Shown: one piece after another, positions 22,004 to 31,974 of the stretch
Layout of the letters: every line of letters begins with the position of its first letter
Position numbering within the stretch: the first letter of the stretch is position 1
Assembly (NCBI RefSeq): GCF_001029265.1
Contig: NZ_CP011856.1
Coordinates: forward strand, 682,001-746,000
From: Spiroplasma eriocheiris
GTDB taxonomy: Bacteria > Bacillota_I > Bacilli_A > Mycoplasmatales > Mycoplasmataceae
Reading direction: 5' to 3'
Length of the DNA stretch: 64,000 nucleotides
Made by a program: the position numbers and the translations under genes
The notes under the pieces: model-generated
What the model saw: the letters and a program-made list of their open reading frames with translations, nothing else
Databases searched by the model: none
What the model was told of the DNA's origin: nothing

Positions 22004-22876
22004 ATGTTTTTTAATAGTGTCCTTAGTTCCTTGCCACCAACTGGCTATATTATCTTATTATTAATTTTTGCCGCCGCGGTTGCTTTCTTAGGAAATTTAT
22101 CGGGAGTTGGAGGTGGTGTTTTACACATCCCCGTCATGGTCTGAGTGTTAACCATCCCAGTCAAAGAAATTAAATTTGTTTCAACAATTCTAGTTTTTGC
22201 TAGTGCTTTAATTAGTACTGTTATTAGTGCTATTAAGAAAAAACTAAACTATCCCGTAATCTTAGTGGCGCTACTGGTTGCAATCCCGACTGTTTTCTTT
22301 GGGAACTGACTTAATGATAAAATTGATGAACGAATTACGACTATTATCATTGTGGTACTCTTAAGTTATATTTCGATTCAATTAATTATTAACCAGTATT
22401 TATTAAAGAAAAAAACCATAGTTCAAAAAGAACTGGTTAAAAAATGGTACCATATTGTTTTAAAAGATAATCCCCCAAAATATTTAAATATTTTTTCCTT
22501 AGCAGCAATTTCTTTTATTGCGGCAATGATAACTTCCTTAACAGGAATGGGTGGTGGGGTTATTATTATGCCCTTCTTATTATTGTTTGTGAAGTTAAAT
22601 ATTAAGGATTCAACCCCAATTTCACATTCAATTATTATGATTACCAGTTTATTAGCAATTATTATTGAACCAACAATGGGCAACCATAACTACTTTTTAG
22701 ATACCCCGGTGATGACAAATGTCTTAGTCCCAATGCTAGTGGGAGCTGTTGGGGGGACAATTGGGGCTATTTTTGTCAAAAAATATTTAAAAAAAGAAAA
22801 CATTATTTTATGAATTTTAATTATTTTAATTTGAATTTCAATTGTAAAAATGATTGTTGATTTAATTACTGGCTAA
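22004..22876 (+). CDS. TauE/SafE family membrane permease (290 aa)
   Basis: Start ATG with GAAAGGAATAA upstream. The protein shows the family's internal duplication: GVGGGVLHIPVMVW near residue 38 and GMGGGVIIMPFLLL near residue 185, each beginning a half with about four membrane spans. Members move small anions such as sulfite, sulfoacetate or other organosulfur compounds out of or into the cell; the substrate here cannot be told from sequence. It is monocistronic, convergent with miaA. Confidence 0.85.
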
Positions 22877-22896
22877 AAACAATTTTAAGATATTAA

Positions 22897-23832
22897 TTAT
22901 TGCGAAGATAAATAGTTACTAGCTTCTAAATCATTAATAATCTGGTTAGCCACAATTAAAAAGTCTTGATAAGAAAAGGTATATCAATTAGTAGTTGGTA
23001 GTTGATTTCGAAACCATGTCAACTGCTTTTTTGCATATATTTTGTTAGCATACACCATCTGGTCAATTGCTTGTTGGTAAGTAATTTCACCTTTTAAATA
23101 AGCAATAATTTCTTTACACCCAATTATTTTCATACTTTGCTTAGTTTCGTCAAAATGACAATATTCATACGCAGCTGCTACTTCTGCAAATAACCCACGC
23201 GCGGTTAGTTTAGCAACCCGAGTTGTAATTCGTTCATGTAGTTCAGTTTTAACAGGATTTAAACCAATAATATAAGGTTCATAATATCATCTGTCTTTGG
23301 CATCATCATTAACTGACTTTAGAGTCTTATTTTCTTGGAAATATTGCAAGGCTCGTAAAACACGTTTACGATTATTAAAATGAGTACGTTTAGCTTCTTC
23401 TGGATCAGTGCTTTGTAATAATTTCCATAAGGCAAGATTGGAATATTTTTCATATTGTTGGGCAAATTGGGGATCACGTTGATGGTCGTCAAAATGATAA
23501 TCTTTTAGTAAGGCATTAATATATAAGCCACTGCCCCCAACAACAATTGGGATTTTATGGCGTTGTCAAATTTCATTAATAATTTTACGACCTGCCCGTT
23601 GAAAATCACTGATTGAATAATTATCATTTAAATCAAGTGTTGATAATAAATGATGAGGGATGTTTTCTTGTTCAGAGGGCAAAATTTTATTAGTAGCAAT
23701 ATCTAACCCATTAAAAATTTGAGTAGCATCAGCGTTAATACATTCACCATTAATTTTCTTCGCTAACATAATCGACAGGTCAGTTTTTCCACTTGCTGTT
23801 GGTCCCACAATAAGAATAATTGGTTTGTTCAT
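22897..23832 (-). CDS. miaA: tRNA dimethylallyltransferase
   Basis: It adds the dimethylallyl group to A37 of tRNAs reading UNN codons. The N-terminal P-loop VGPTASGKTDLS and the DATQIFNGLDIATNK region (substrate-binding Asp and Gln) are family signatures, and further down VVGGSGLY-like and RVLRALQYF segments are present. Its 311 residues match the family. The dimethylallyl donor would come from the MEP pathway, to which ispG at 45468 belongs. It starts at ATG 23832 with AAAGGAGGGCG upstream. Confidence 0.92.
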
Positions 23833-23934
23833 TTTCGCCCTCCTTTCTTTTAAATTAATCTCATATATAAATATATCTTATTTTTAATATTTTTTTAAGA
23901 TTATCATCGTCATTTATTTTGATCTTTAATTAAA

Positions 23935-24148
23935 AATATCTAAGAAACTTTGTTCTTAGATATTTTTATAAGTAATATATTAATTTAAAAAGCTATTCTA
24001 AAAACTAATTAATCCTTTTAATTGGCTTTTAAAATAACCCTAAACCGCTTTAAGTGTCTGGGTGTAGAGTTATTGATTTATATAGCGGTTAATAACCCCA
24101 AACACACCTTAACGTTGTATAAAAACGTAGAAACTGTCCTTACGGACA
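23935..24148 (-). ncRNA. Candidate structured RNA with pseudoknot
   Basis: On the minus strand a TATAAT (24154-24159) is followed at once by the hairpin TGTCC-GTAA-GGACA (24135-24148, a GNRA loop). Two long-range pairings then interleave: GGTGT and GTTATT (24104-24108, 24091-24096) with ACACC and AATAAC (24061-24065, 24069-24074), and AACCGCT with AGCGGTT (24084-24090 with 24043-24049). The order of the arms is that of an H-type pseudoknot. A strong terminator (TATCTAAGAA / TTCTTAGATA plus T5, 23936-23966) ends the unit before miaA. It does not match purine, preQ1, fluoride or ZTP riboswitch consensus as I know them. Confidence 0.45.
23936..23966 (-). terminator. Terminator between the candidate RNA and miaA
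   Basis: AATATCTAAGAA / TTCTTAGATATT hairpin with T runs on the minus-strand side. Confidence 0.8.
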
Positions 24149-24186
24149 AATTAATTATACTATATTTAATCATAAAAATCAGTAAT

Positions 24187-25699
24187 TTACTTAACAGATG
24201 AAATTATGGTACCTAAGGTAATTTTATCATTTGTTAATTTTTCCTGGTGTTGTTGATTTTGATTTTTTTTAAGTTCAATCTCATTTTTCTTCCTTGGCAA
24301 GGTACCAAGATTGACATTGTCCAAATTATTTTTAGGAAAAGTATTAATAATCTTTGCAAATTCATTCAATAAATTGGGATGATGATCTCTTAATTTTTGA
24401 ATAAAAACTTGGTGGGAATTATTAATTATCGTGTCTAAGCTTTTACTCTTTTGTGCATTTACAATGTAATGTTCAAAAATTGACAATATTTTTTGAGCAT
24501 ATTTAACTAATTGTTGATCAATTACCTTTTTTTCAGAGTTAATTTTATTAATATCTTTCATAAAACTTAGATAACCCTCATCAATTAGTTGGGATTTATT
24601 AATCAGAACCTGTGGTCAATGACTAAAACAAATTTTAAATGTCTCTAATTCAATAATTTTAGTAATATTATTGATGACAAAATTTAAAAATATCTCCGGA
24701 AAAACTTCAGCAGTTTTAATAAGATTGAACATCCCTTGGGATTCTTTTTTATTACTTAGAGATAATATAAATTTTTGATCATCAAAAATCCTATTTTTAT
24801 AGAACATAACAATATCTTTAAATTGGGTAATTAATTCCTGATCTTTAGGATTATCATCCATCATAAATAATAAAAAATTAATTATTTTAGTAATACTTTC
24901 CTGCTCTTGATGCTTGATTTCTAATTTATTTTTTTTAATAATAAAATATTTTCTTTTCATATATTAACCATAAAATTATTTAAAAAAAGTAACAATAAAA
25001 ATTTAACTTCAAAACAATATTTTGTTTTTTTAAAATATTTGTTGAGATTTTTTCATTTTTTTTCGAATAATTATCTTGCTTAAATAATAAGTGATCTAAT
25101 ACGTTAATATCATTAGCAAATCTATGATCATAATTTTGATGTCACTTGAATAAATAAAAATTGTAAATAATATTGTCTTTTAATTCTTGTAATTGCTGAT
25201 TAAATATCTGTAGTTTTATACCATTTTCAATAATCTTATGCTTATCTTTTAATAACAAATAATTATATTTATTATTGTTAATCTCTGCTAACACCATTGG
25301 ATTCTCTAAATAGTATATTAAATTGAATTGGTTATCAATAAAATGTTTTTTACTAACAAGCATATTTATTACATCTAATAATCGTGAATTATTAGCAAAT
25401 TTATTTAAATTATCAATAATTAGTTCTGCTAATTTATTTATTTTAATTTCCTGGACTAAAAATTCTCTAATCTTTTCATGAGTAGTTTCATTATTGTGAT
25501 AATTTAACATTAAATTAATAAATGTTGAAGTCTCTATTTCTTGCTTATGAATTAAAGCTTTATATTCTAATCAATTATTATTGATTTTATCTAGCAACAT
25601 AAAAAATTTAGTAAAGTCTGCAGTTAAATCTAAAAAAACATCAAAATTAGTTTTAAAATCACGGTAAAATTCTTGAAATTTTTCAATTTCTAAATTCAT
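24187..25699 (-). pseudogene. Second copy of the unknown 481-residue gene, broken at two A8 runs
   Basis: Starts at ATG 25699 behind GGTGGAGG. Three consecutive frames together align with the intact gene at 25797..27242. The first part (25699-25060) shares NLMLNYHN, IREFLVQEIKIN and DNIIYNFYLF; the middle (25060-24930) has KFLLLFLNNFMVNIWKEN, identical to the intact copy apart from its ends; the last part (24930-24187) has KICFSHWPQVLINKSQLID. The two frame changes fall exactly on A8 runs at 25056-25063 and 24929-24936, and one extra A in each would restore a 504-residue protein. Without that, the region holds ORFs 24980..25699 and 24187..24960. Function unknown. Confidence 0.7.
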
Positions 25700-25796
25700 A
25701 TTTTTTCCTCCACCTAAGAATAACAAGTACCTAACTGTATTCATTTCATAATTAGTAATATGATATCCACAAATATTTTAGTTAACCACATTGTTA

Positions 25797-27242
25797 TTAG
25801 CTATTTCTATAAATATTAATATATGAATCTTCTAAACTTGGGAAAGAATCCCTATTGTAATTATTATGTTCTAATATTTTGATAATTTTCTTAAATTCTT
25901 CAAATAAACTAGGGTTATTTTCTTGCAATTGCTGAATAAATTTTTGTTGGAGATCAGTAATTTCATTTTTTGATTTTTTGCTATCTACATGAATTTGAAT
26001 ATAATCATTAAAAATTCTCATTATTTCATAGGCGTACTTAGCTAATTTTTCATTTATTTCCTTTTTTTTAGAGTTAATTTTATTAAAATCTTTAACAAAA
26101 TTTTTTCGGCCTTTATCAATTAGTTGGGATTTATTAATCAAAGCTTGTGGTCAGTGACTAAAGTAAATTTTAAAATTATCTAATTTAATAATTGTATCAA
26201 TATTTTCAGAAATAACATTATAAAATATGTTAGGAAAATTTTTAGTTGTTTCAAACTCGGAACTTATTTTGTTAATTAAAAATGATTCTAAGTTTTTATT
26301 ATTAAAGGGTCTCGCTTGATAAAACCTAATAATTTTGCCAAACTCCTCGATTGTTACTTTTTCTTGACTATTAATATTACTCATTCATAATCATAACTGC
26401 TGCATTTTTTTAAGATATTCTATCTCTTGGTTCTGCATTTCATTACTAATTTTTTTTAATAATAAACTATTTTCTTTTCATATATTAACCATAAAATTAT
26501 TTAAAAAAAGTAACAATAAAAATTTGACACATAAAAATAACGATTGTAAATTACTAAAATCTTCTCAAATGTTTTTAAAATCTAGTTCTATTTTATTAAA
26601 TTGTTTCAATGCTATGCTGTGAAATTTATAAAATGTATCAGAAAATTTTAAATTAAATGGTTTATTTTTGTTCATCAAATAAAAATTATAAATATTATTG
26701 TCTAATAACCACTGAAGCTGTGTTTGAGTAGCCTTAAAATCATCATTAAACTTATTAATCTGCTTAGTATCCACTATTAAAGGATAAAATAATTGGTTAG
26801 ATGCATTATTTTCAATTTCTGCTAATACATCAGAATTTTTTAAAAACTCATATGTTAAAATCATTTTCTCCTTAACATCATCTTTTTGTTTTTTAAGTTC
26901 CTCTACTAAAAAAAATAATTTTGAAGAATTATTAGAAAATTTAGTTAAGGCTTCACTAAATTCCTTTTCTAATGCATTTATTTTAATTTCATTAATCAAA
27001 AAATTTTTGATTTTTTGATTAATGATCTCACTATTTTTATAATGTAATATTAAATCTATAAAACCAGGAATTTTTAGTTCTCTCTCATAAATTAACTTCT
27101 TGTATTGTTCCCAACAATTAGTAATTTTGTTTATTATTTTAAGATAATTATCAAAATCTATTTTAATGTTTTCGTAACTTTGATAACTATTTTTAAAATT
27201 TCGATAACTTTCATTAAATTTATCAATTATTGTTTTTTCCAT
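25797..27242 (-). CDS. Unknown helical protein (481 aa)
   Basis: One open frame from ATG 27242 (GAAGGAGAA upstream) to TAA at 25797. The sequence is dominated by Lys, Asn, Ile, Phe and Leu, predicted helical with coiled-coil character. The only clearly hydrophobic part is FLCVKFLLLFLNNFMVN near residue 245, between two helical halves. No catalytic motif is visible. A diverged second copy follows directly downstream. Base composition is more A/T-rich than the neighbouring housekeeping genes, as often seen for lineage-specific Spiroplasma genes. It might be an envelope or cytoskeleton-associated protein, but that is a guess. Confidence 0.7.
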
Positions 27243-27266
27243 AATTTTTTCTCCTTCAAACTAAAT

Positions 27267-27295
27267 AAAAAGTACCTAATATACTAGGTACTTTT
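27267..27295 (-). terminator. Hairpin between gntR and the unknown gene
   Basis: AAAAGTACCTA / TAGGTACTTTT with a seven-base loop, T run on the minus side. It lies 25-50 bases before the start of the 481-residue gene, so it either ends the cit operon transcript or attenuates the downstream gene. Confidence 0.65.
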
Positions 27296-27381
27296 AGTAC
27301 TCTTTTACATCTTTATTATATTCTTTCCCCACTAAAAAAATAAGTTATTAAAGAATAATTTAAACATTTAATTTGTCTCAA

Positions 27382-28029
27382 TTATTTAAAATTATATTTA
27401 TTTATAAAGTGTTTTTTGGCATTTTCTAAATGCTCTGTTAATAATTTTTCTGTTGCCACTAAATCTTGCGCTAAAATTGTTTGACAAATCGCAATATGTT
27501 CAAACACCGCTTCAATTCGACGTTTACTTTCTACATCATAATTGGTAAAATTTCGTAAATAAGCAAATAAATTAGTTAAGGCTGCATAATAGGTATCAAT
27601 AATTCTAAAATTAGCTAATTGCAGCATTGTTTTGTTAAAAAGATCATTTGCTTGCGCAATTAATTTTGTATCGGTCAAGTCCACTGCTTTTAGGATGGTA
27701 ATTAAATTACTAATTTTAGTATGTAACTCTGAATTCATATTTTCAATAATGTAAGTGTAGATCATTAATTCTAAATGATAACGTAATAAATATAACTCAT
27801 CGATTTCTTTAATTGTAAAGATTTTTAATTGGGCTCCCGCGTTGGGAACAACAGTTAATAAGTTGTCATTTTCTAATAACCGAATAACTTCCCGAATTGG
27901 GGTGCGGGATGTTCCATATTGTTGCGCTAATTTTTGCTCACGTAATCTTTCGCCAGGTTGGAATTTACCAGTTAAAATATCATTTAAAATTAAAGCGTAT
28001 AATTCTAATTTATTATTTTGCTTTGTCAT
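27382..28029 (-). CDS. GntR/FadR-type regulator of the citrate operon (215 aa)
   Basis: The N-terminal winged helix (about residues 5-70) contains GERLREQKLAQQYGTSRTPIREVIRLLE, the GntR signature. The C-terminal 140 residues are all helical with IDELYLLRYHLELM, the FCD ligand-binding type that often senses organic acids. The ATG at 28029 is chosen because GAGGAA lies 11-12 bases upstream; a TTG nine bases earlier is too near that site. The gene overlaps citX by 17 bases and ends the citrate operon. It may bind the twin ATTGTATACAAT boxes at 36071-36096, like CitO/CitI-type regulators of other citrate operons. Confidence 0.85.
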   Translation of the reverse strand: MTKQNNKLELYALILNDILTGKFQPGERLREQKLAQQYGTSRTPIREVIRLLENDNLLTVVPNAGAQLKIFTIKEIDELYLLRYHLELMIYTYIIENMNSELHTKISNLITILKAVDLTDTKLIAQANDLFNKTMLQLANFRIIDTYYAALTNLFAYLRNFTNYDVESKRRIEAVFEHIAICQTILAQDLVATEKLLTEHLENAKKHFINKYNFK

Positions 28030-28555
28030 TCCGTTCAATTTCCTCTTCTATTACATTATTAATATAACATAATAATTCACTAATTAAATGAGTTTTTTGC
28101 TGAGCACATCATTTTGCTGGTTCTGCGCAAAGATAACATTTCCGCATGGGTAGATTTAATTGCTGACGACTAATTGCTTGCAACTGTTGATCATAAATAT
28201 CAAAATCTAATAATTGATAAATTTTTGCGCGCATCTCAAAAGTAATTAATAATTGTTTAATGTCCAGATAATTTGCTAATTGTGGTAAAACAATAACGAG
28301 ATAGTCCCCTGTTTCATCATAAATTTCTTGACTTGTTTGATAATTAATCCCCTCGGTTTGTAAAAAGGCAAACAGTTGGGGTTTAATAATTGTTTGAAAA
28401 AAATGGTGATATTGGGGGTGGCACTTATTGGGCCCGGGAATGTTTAAATTTACCGTCAGTAATCCTGCTTGGTATTTACTAACCAATTGTTGTTGGAGAA
28501 GATAATGTTGTTCACGGTGTAAAAGAATTTTATTTGTTGGTTTAAAGTCTAACAT
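28013..28555 (-). CDS. citX: Apo-citrate lyase phosphoribosyl-dephospho-CoA transferase
   Basis: CitX attaches the prosthetic group made by CitG to the acyl carrier subunit CitD. The NIPGPNK segment near residue 40 and the C-terminal RKCYLCAEPAKWCAQ motif are typical of the family, and the length of 180 is usual. The start at 28555 lies 1 base below the citF stop, so the two are coupled. The gene is read through a TGA Trp codon at 28109 and stops at 28013. Confidence 0.88.
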
Positions 28556-28556
28556 A

Positions 28557-30113
28557 TTAGTCTAAAACATACGGTTTTACTTTGTAAATAATATCAATCA
28601 CACTACCATCTCGATATTCAACAATAGCCACAGGATGGTTTTTATCATATTCAATCATTTGAGGTTCACCAATAATGGCATACGCTTCATCGCGTAGTTG
28701 ATCAATCGTTTTTAACTCAACTCCAGCTTTTGTTAAAATTTCAATTAAATCTTGACGTAAAGGGTTTACAACAATTCCCGTTTCAGTTACCACAACATCA
28801 ACAGTATGACCAGGAGTAACTACTGTTTGAACTTTTGTAGTAATTGATGGAATCCGTCCACGAATTAAGGGCACCGCTACAATTGAAATATCATTACCAT
28901 AAGCAACATCCGAGTGCCCCCCAGAAGCACCCCTAATGTAACCATCCGCTCCCGTTAAGACATTAATATCAAAATTAACATCAACTTCTAGGGCACTTAG
29001 GATTCCATAGTCTAACTTATCAGTCGCACAACCTTTAGTGTGAGGATTAGCATAAAACGAAGCTGACATTTCCAAATGATTTTCATTCTCTTTAATTGAT
29101 TTAGCTGCCACCAGATCAAAACATTGGACATCTAATAATTTATTAACAAGACCTGCTTCTAAAAATTTAACATGTTCGCCAATGATCCCCCCTAAAAAGA
29201 AACCAGCAGTAATATTACGTTTAATCATTTCTTCACGTAACATAATTAAAGAAGACTGACTTGCTCCCCCCGTTCCTGTTTGATAAGAAAACCCATTTTT
29301 AAAACCAGGAGTATTGGTAATAACCTTCACAATATTTTGAGCAATTTTAATTTCTTTCGGACTAAAAGTAGTATGGATTTCTCCCGATGAGATTTTTGAA
29401 GTATCTCCGATTTCATCTACTTTAACAACATAATCCACATTCGTTTGGGGAATTGAAATCGGACTATTCGGATATGGCACTAAGGTATCCGTAATAATAA
29501 TTACTTTATCAGCATGTTGGGCATCAACCATCGGATAGCCAAGCGCCCCAACGCTGGATTGGCCATGTGATCCATTTGCATTCCCCATTTCATCACTAGT
29601 AGAAGCTGCTAAAAAAGCAACATTAATATGTGATTCTCCACTTTCAATGGCACGAGCCCGTCCTCCATGCGAACGAATGATTGCTGGTTGGGGTAAAATT
29701 CCTTCGGAAATGGCATCACCTAGTTTTCCCCGTAATGCTGAACCTTCTAACCCAGTCACCACCCCTGATTTAATATAGTCAATTAAACAATCATGTGCTT
29801 TGGTAAAAGAAGAAGCTGAAATTGTTAAATTTTTAATTTTTAATTTTTCAATAATTTTTAAAACTTGCGCAACTGTTTTATCCCCGTGGCGAAAATGGTG
29901 ATGAAAAGAAATTGTCATCCCGTCTTTTAACCCAGCGTTAAGAATTGCTTCTTCTAAGGAAGCAACAAGTTTAGTTTTCCGTTTTCCATAATTTGGTAGC
30001 TCACTTTGATGATTAATAAATTTTGAAGGATGACTTTTTGTTGAATCATAACTTTCATAATGGTGGTTTTTATTAATTTGTTTTAACTGTTCGTCATTTA
30101 AATATTTAGCCAT
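28557..30113 (-). CDS. citF: Citrate lyase alpha subunit (citrate CoA-transferase)
   Basis: The alpha subunit exchanges the acetyl group on the acyl carrier for citrate, giving citryl-ACP and acetate. The 518 residues match the family. Visible signatures are the SFHHHFRHGD segment, the glycine-rich GASGGHSD and VVTETGIVVNPLRQDL near the C-terminus. The start is ATG 30113 with GAGGATATT upstream, 12 bases below the citE stop. Confidence 0.95.
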   Translation of the reverse strand: MAKYLNDEQLKQINKNHHYESYDSTKSHPSKFINHQSELPNYGKRKTKLVASLEEAILNAGLKDGMTISFHHHFRHGDKTVAQVLKIIEKLKIKNLTISASSFTKAHDCLIDYIKSGVVTGLEGSALRGKLGDAISEGILPQPAIIRSHGGRARAIESGESHINVAFLAASTSDEMGNANGSHGQSSVGALGYPMVDAQHADKVIIITDTLVPYPNSPISIPQTNVDYVVKVDEIGDTSKISSGEIHTTFSPKEIKIAQNIVKVITNTPGFKNGFSYQTGTGGASQSSLIMLREEMIKRNITAGFFLGGIIGEHVKFLEAGLVNKLLDVQCFDLVAAKSIKENENHLEMSASFYANPHTKGCATDKLDYGILSALEVDVNFDINVLTGADGYIRGASGGHSDVAYGNDISIVAVPLIRGRIPSITTKVQTVVTPGHTVDVVVTETGIVVNPLRQDLIEILTKAGVELKTIDQLRDEAYAIIGEPQMIEYDKNHPVAIVEYRDGSVIDIIYKVKPYVLD

Positions 30114-30125
30114 AATATCCTCCTC

Positions 30126-31010
30126 TTAGTCTTCCAGCGGGCTTTTCACATTTGCCATTTGTAAAATAATTTCGGCATTGTCAATAAATGGTTTATCAAT
30201 CATTTGACCATCAATCGCAAAAACCCCTTTTTGTTCTTTTGTAAATTCTTTATAAGCAGTTAAAATTTTTAAAGCATTTTTAATTTCTTTTTCACTTGGT
30301 GAAAAAACTTTATTAATAATTTCAATTTGGTTAGGATGTATTGCTGATTTTCCACTAAAACCAAGTTCGCGAACAAACAGTGCTTCTTGTTCTAAACCTA
30401 CCAAGTCAGTGGTATTACCAAAGATACAGTCAAAGGCATCAACTTTTGCTGCCCGCGCAGCATGAACGATCATTTGGCGAGCAAATAATAATTCATGGCG
30501 GTCTTTTGTCTTAACTGCTTTTAAATCAAACAGATAGTCCACACCACCTAGGGCAATTCCTTCCACCCGTGGTGAAGCAGTTGCAATCTCATAAGCATTT
30601 AAAACTCCTTTCGCACTTTCAATGGCACAAAATAAAGTTATCTTTTCTTTTCTGCCAATTGTTTGTTCAATTTTTTCAATATCCTGAACAACTTTAATAA
30701 CATCATCTTTGGTTTCTACTTTAGGTAAACGAATCATATTAACATTTGAACGAACAATTGTTTCTAAATCCTCTTGATAAAATTCAGTATCCCAACCGTT
30801 AATGCGGACTGCTGTTTCAATTCCATATTGATTATAGGCAAAGAAATCTAACATTCTTTTGGTTAGTTGGCGTGCGGCATCTTTTTCATGAATATGAATG
30901 GAATCTTCCAAATCAAACATTACTGTATCAGGATGAAAAGCAATCACATCTTTAAACATTCCCGGATTATTTCCTGGGACAAATAACATATTTCTTCTAA
31001 TTTTTTTCAT
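30126..31010 (-). CDS. citE: Citrate lyase beta subunit (citryl-CoA/ACP lyase)
   Basis: CitE cleaves citryl-ACP to oxaloacetate and acetyl-ACP. Its 294 residues carry the HpcH/HpaI-type TIM barrel signatures RNMLFVPGNNPGM, DTVMFDLEDSI (Mg-binding acidic residues), RLPKVE and GLEQEALF. It lies 15 bases after citD and 12 before citF. Confidence 0.95.
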   Translation of the reverse strand: MKKIRRNMLFVPGNNPGMFKDVIAFHPDTVMFDLEDSIHIHEKDAARQLTKRMLDFFAYNQYGIETAVRINGWDTEFYQEDLETIVRSNVNMIRLPKVETKDDVIKVVQDIEKIEQTIGRKEKITLFCAIESAKGVLNAYEIATASPRVEGIALGGVDYLFDLKAVKTKDRHELLFARQMIVHAARAAKVDAFDCIFGNTTDLVGLEQEALFVRELGFSGKSAIHPNQIEIINKVFSPSEKEIKNALKILTAYKEFTKEQKGVFAIDGQMIDKPFIDNAEIILQMANVKSPLED

Positions 31011-31025
31011 TTTTCTGATCCCTTT

Positions 31026-31307
31026 CTAATAGCGAATAACACTTTCTGTTGCCCGTTCTAAGGCTGTAATAATTCTAGCAACTAATACTTCATCAATTGC
31101 TCTCTGGTCTTGGATGACAAGATTACAATTTTTAACTTGTAAATTTGCTAAAGTTGTTAAAGCAATTCTTTTTATTTGTTGTCCAAACTGACAAATAAAT
31201 GGTGAATTAATTGTTAAATTAATTTTTTGGTCATTATTTGGTTCAATAGTAACTAAAACATCACTTGATTCTAACGAACCCGCAGTTGCCATTTTTTTAA
31301 TTTCCAT
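31026..31307 (-). CDS. citD: Citrate lyase acyl carrier protein (gamma subunit)
   Basis: The start is set at ATG 31307 (MEIKKMATAG), because the AAAGGG site is 12 bases upstream and too close to the ATG at 31316; family members also begin with such a sequence. GSLESSD contains Ser14, the position that carries the phosphoribosyl-dephospho-CoA group in characterised CitD. Length 93. The start overlaps the 3' end of the eda-like gene. Confidence 0.92.
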   Translation of the reverse strand: MEIKKMATAGSLESSDVLVTIEPNNDQKINLTINSPFICQFGQQIKRIALTTLANLQVKNCNLVIQDQRAIDEVLVARIITALERATESVIRY

Positions 31308-31959
31308 TTTGGTCATCCCTTTCTTGCATAATAGTTTCTAATTTATTGACATATTGTTTTGCTAATTTTGCAATATCTTCATCGCGGTCATTGTCACTTG
31401 CGCCTCCTAATTTTCCGGTAATTCCTACCGCTAAAACTCCTGCTTTAAAATATGCTCCCATATTTTCTAAACTAATTCCTCCCGTTGCCAAAATTTTGAA
31501 ATTAGGAAAGGGATTAGCAATTAATTGTAAAGCTTCAGGTGGTGAAGACACTGCCGGATAAAATTTTAATAACTGCGCGCCGGCCTGATATGCTTGATAC
31601 ATCTCATTGACTGTCATTACTCCTGGGACATATAAAATATCATTTTTTAAAGATCATTTTAAAATTTCAGGCGAATAAACTGGTGATACTAAATATTGTG
31701 CTCCTGCTTTGATTGCTTCTTGCGCTTCTTTTAAGGTTAAAACTGTTCCCGCGCCAATAATTGCAGTGGGAAATTCTGCGCGAGCTTGGTTAATAACTTC
31801 ATAAGCTTACGGAACTGTTAAAGTTACTTCAACAAATTTGAAACCATTCGCAACAGTATTTTTAATTACACGATAAGCATTTTGACGAGTATTTGTTCGA
31901 ACAATAACTGATAGTGGATATTTAATTAATGTGGTAATATGTTCAGTAATTTTTTTCAT
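31297..31959 (-). pseudogene. KDPG/KHG aldolase-like gene with internal TAA
   Basis: The frame begins at ATG 31959 behind GAGAGGAAAA and would encode 220 residues of the Eda family: FVEVTLTVP, then GAGTVL, AGAQYLVSP, VPGVMT and the Schiff-base Lys in LLKFYPA, ending with ATGGIS. A TAA at 31807-31809, codon 51, interrupts it just after LTVP. Eda-type aldolases are known to decarboxylate oxaloacetate as a side activity; in this operon, which lacks any other oxaloacetate decarboxylase, that would be a sensible role (inference). The rest of the frame is intact, so the nonsense codon is recent or a sequence error. Confidence 0.85.
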
Positions 31960-31974
31960 GGTGGTTTTCCTCTC

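Noticed and set aside
23935-24148. Purine (2'-dG) riboswitch, suggested by GTTTCTAC after the first hairpin
   Set aside because: The expected kissing loops and closing stem are absent; the first loop is only four bases.
24187-25699. Two independent genes (24980..25699 and 24187..24960)
   Set aside because: The intact neighbour shows both parts joined in one frame, and the middle piece survives in a third frame between two A8 runs.
27105-27287. Plus-strand ORF across the start of the 481-residue gene
   Set aside because: It has no ribosome site, is antisense to a clearly coding frame and is low-complexity Ile/Phe, as expected from the complement of an A-rich gene.
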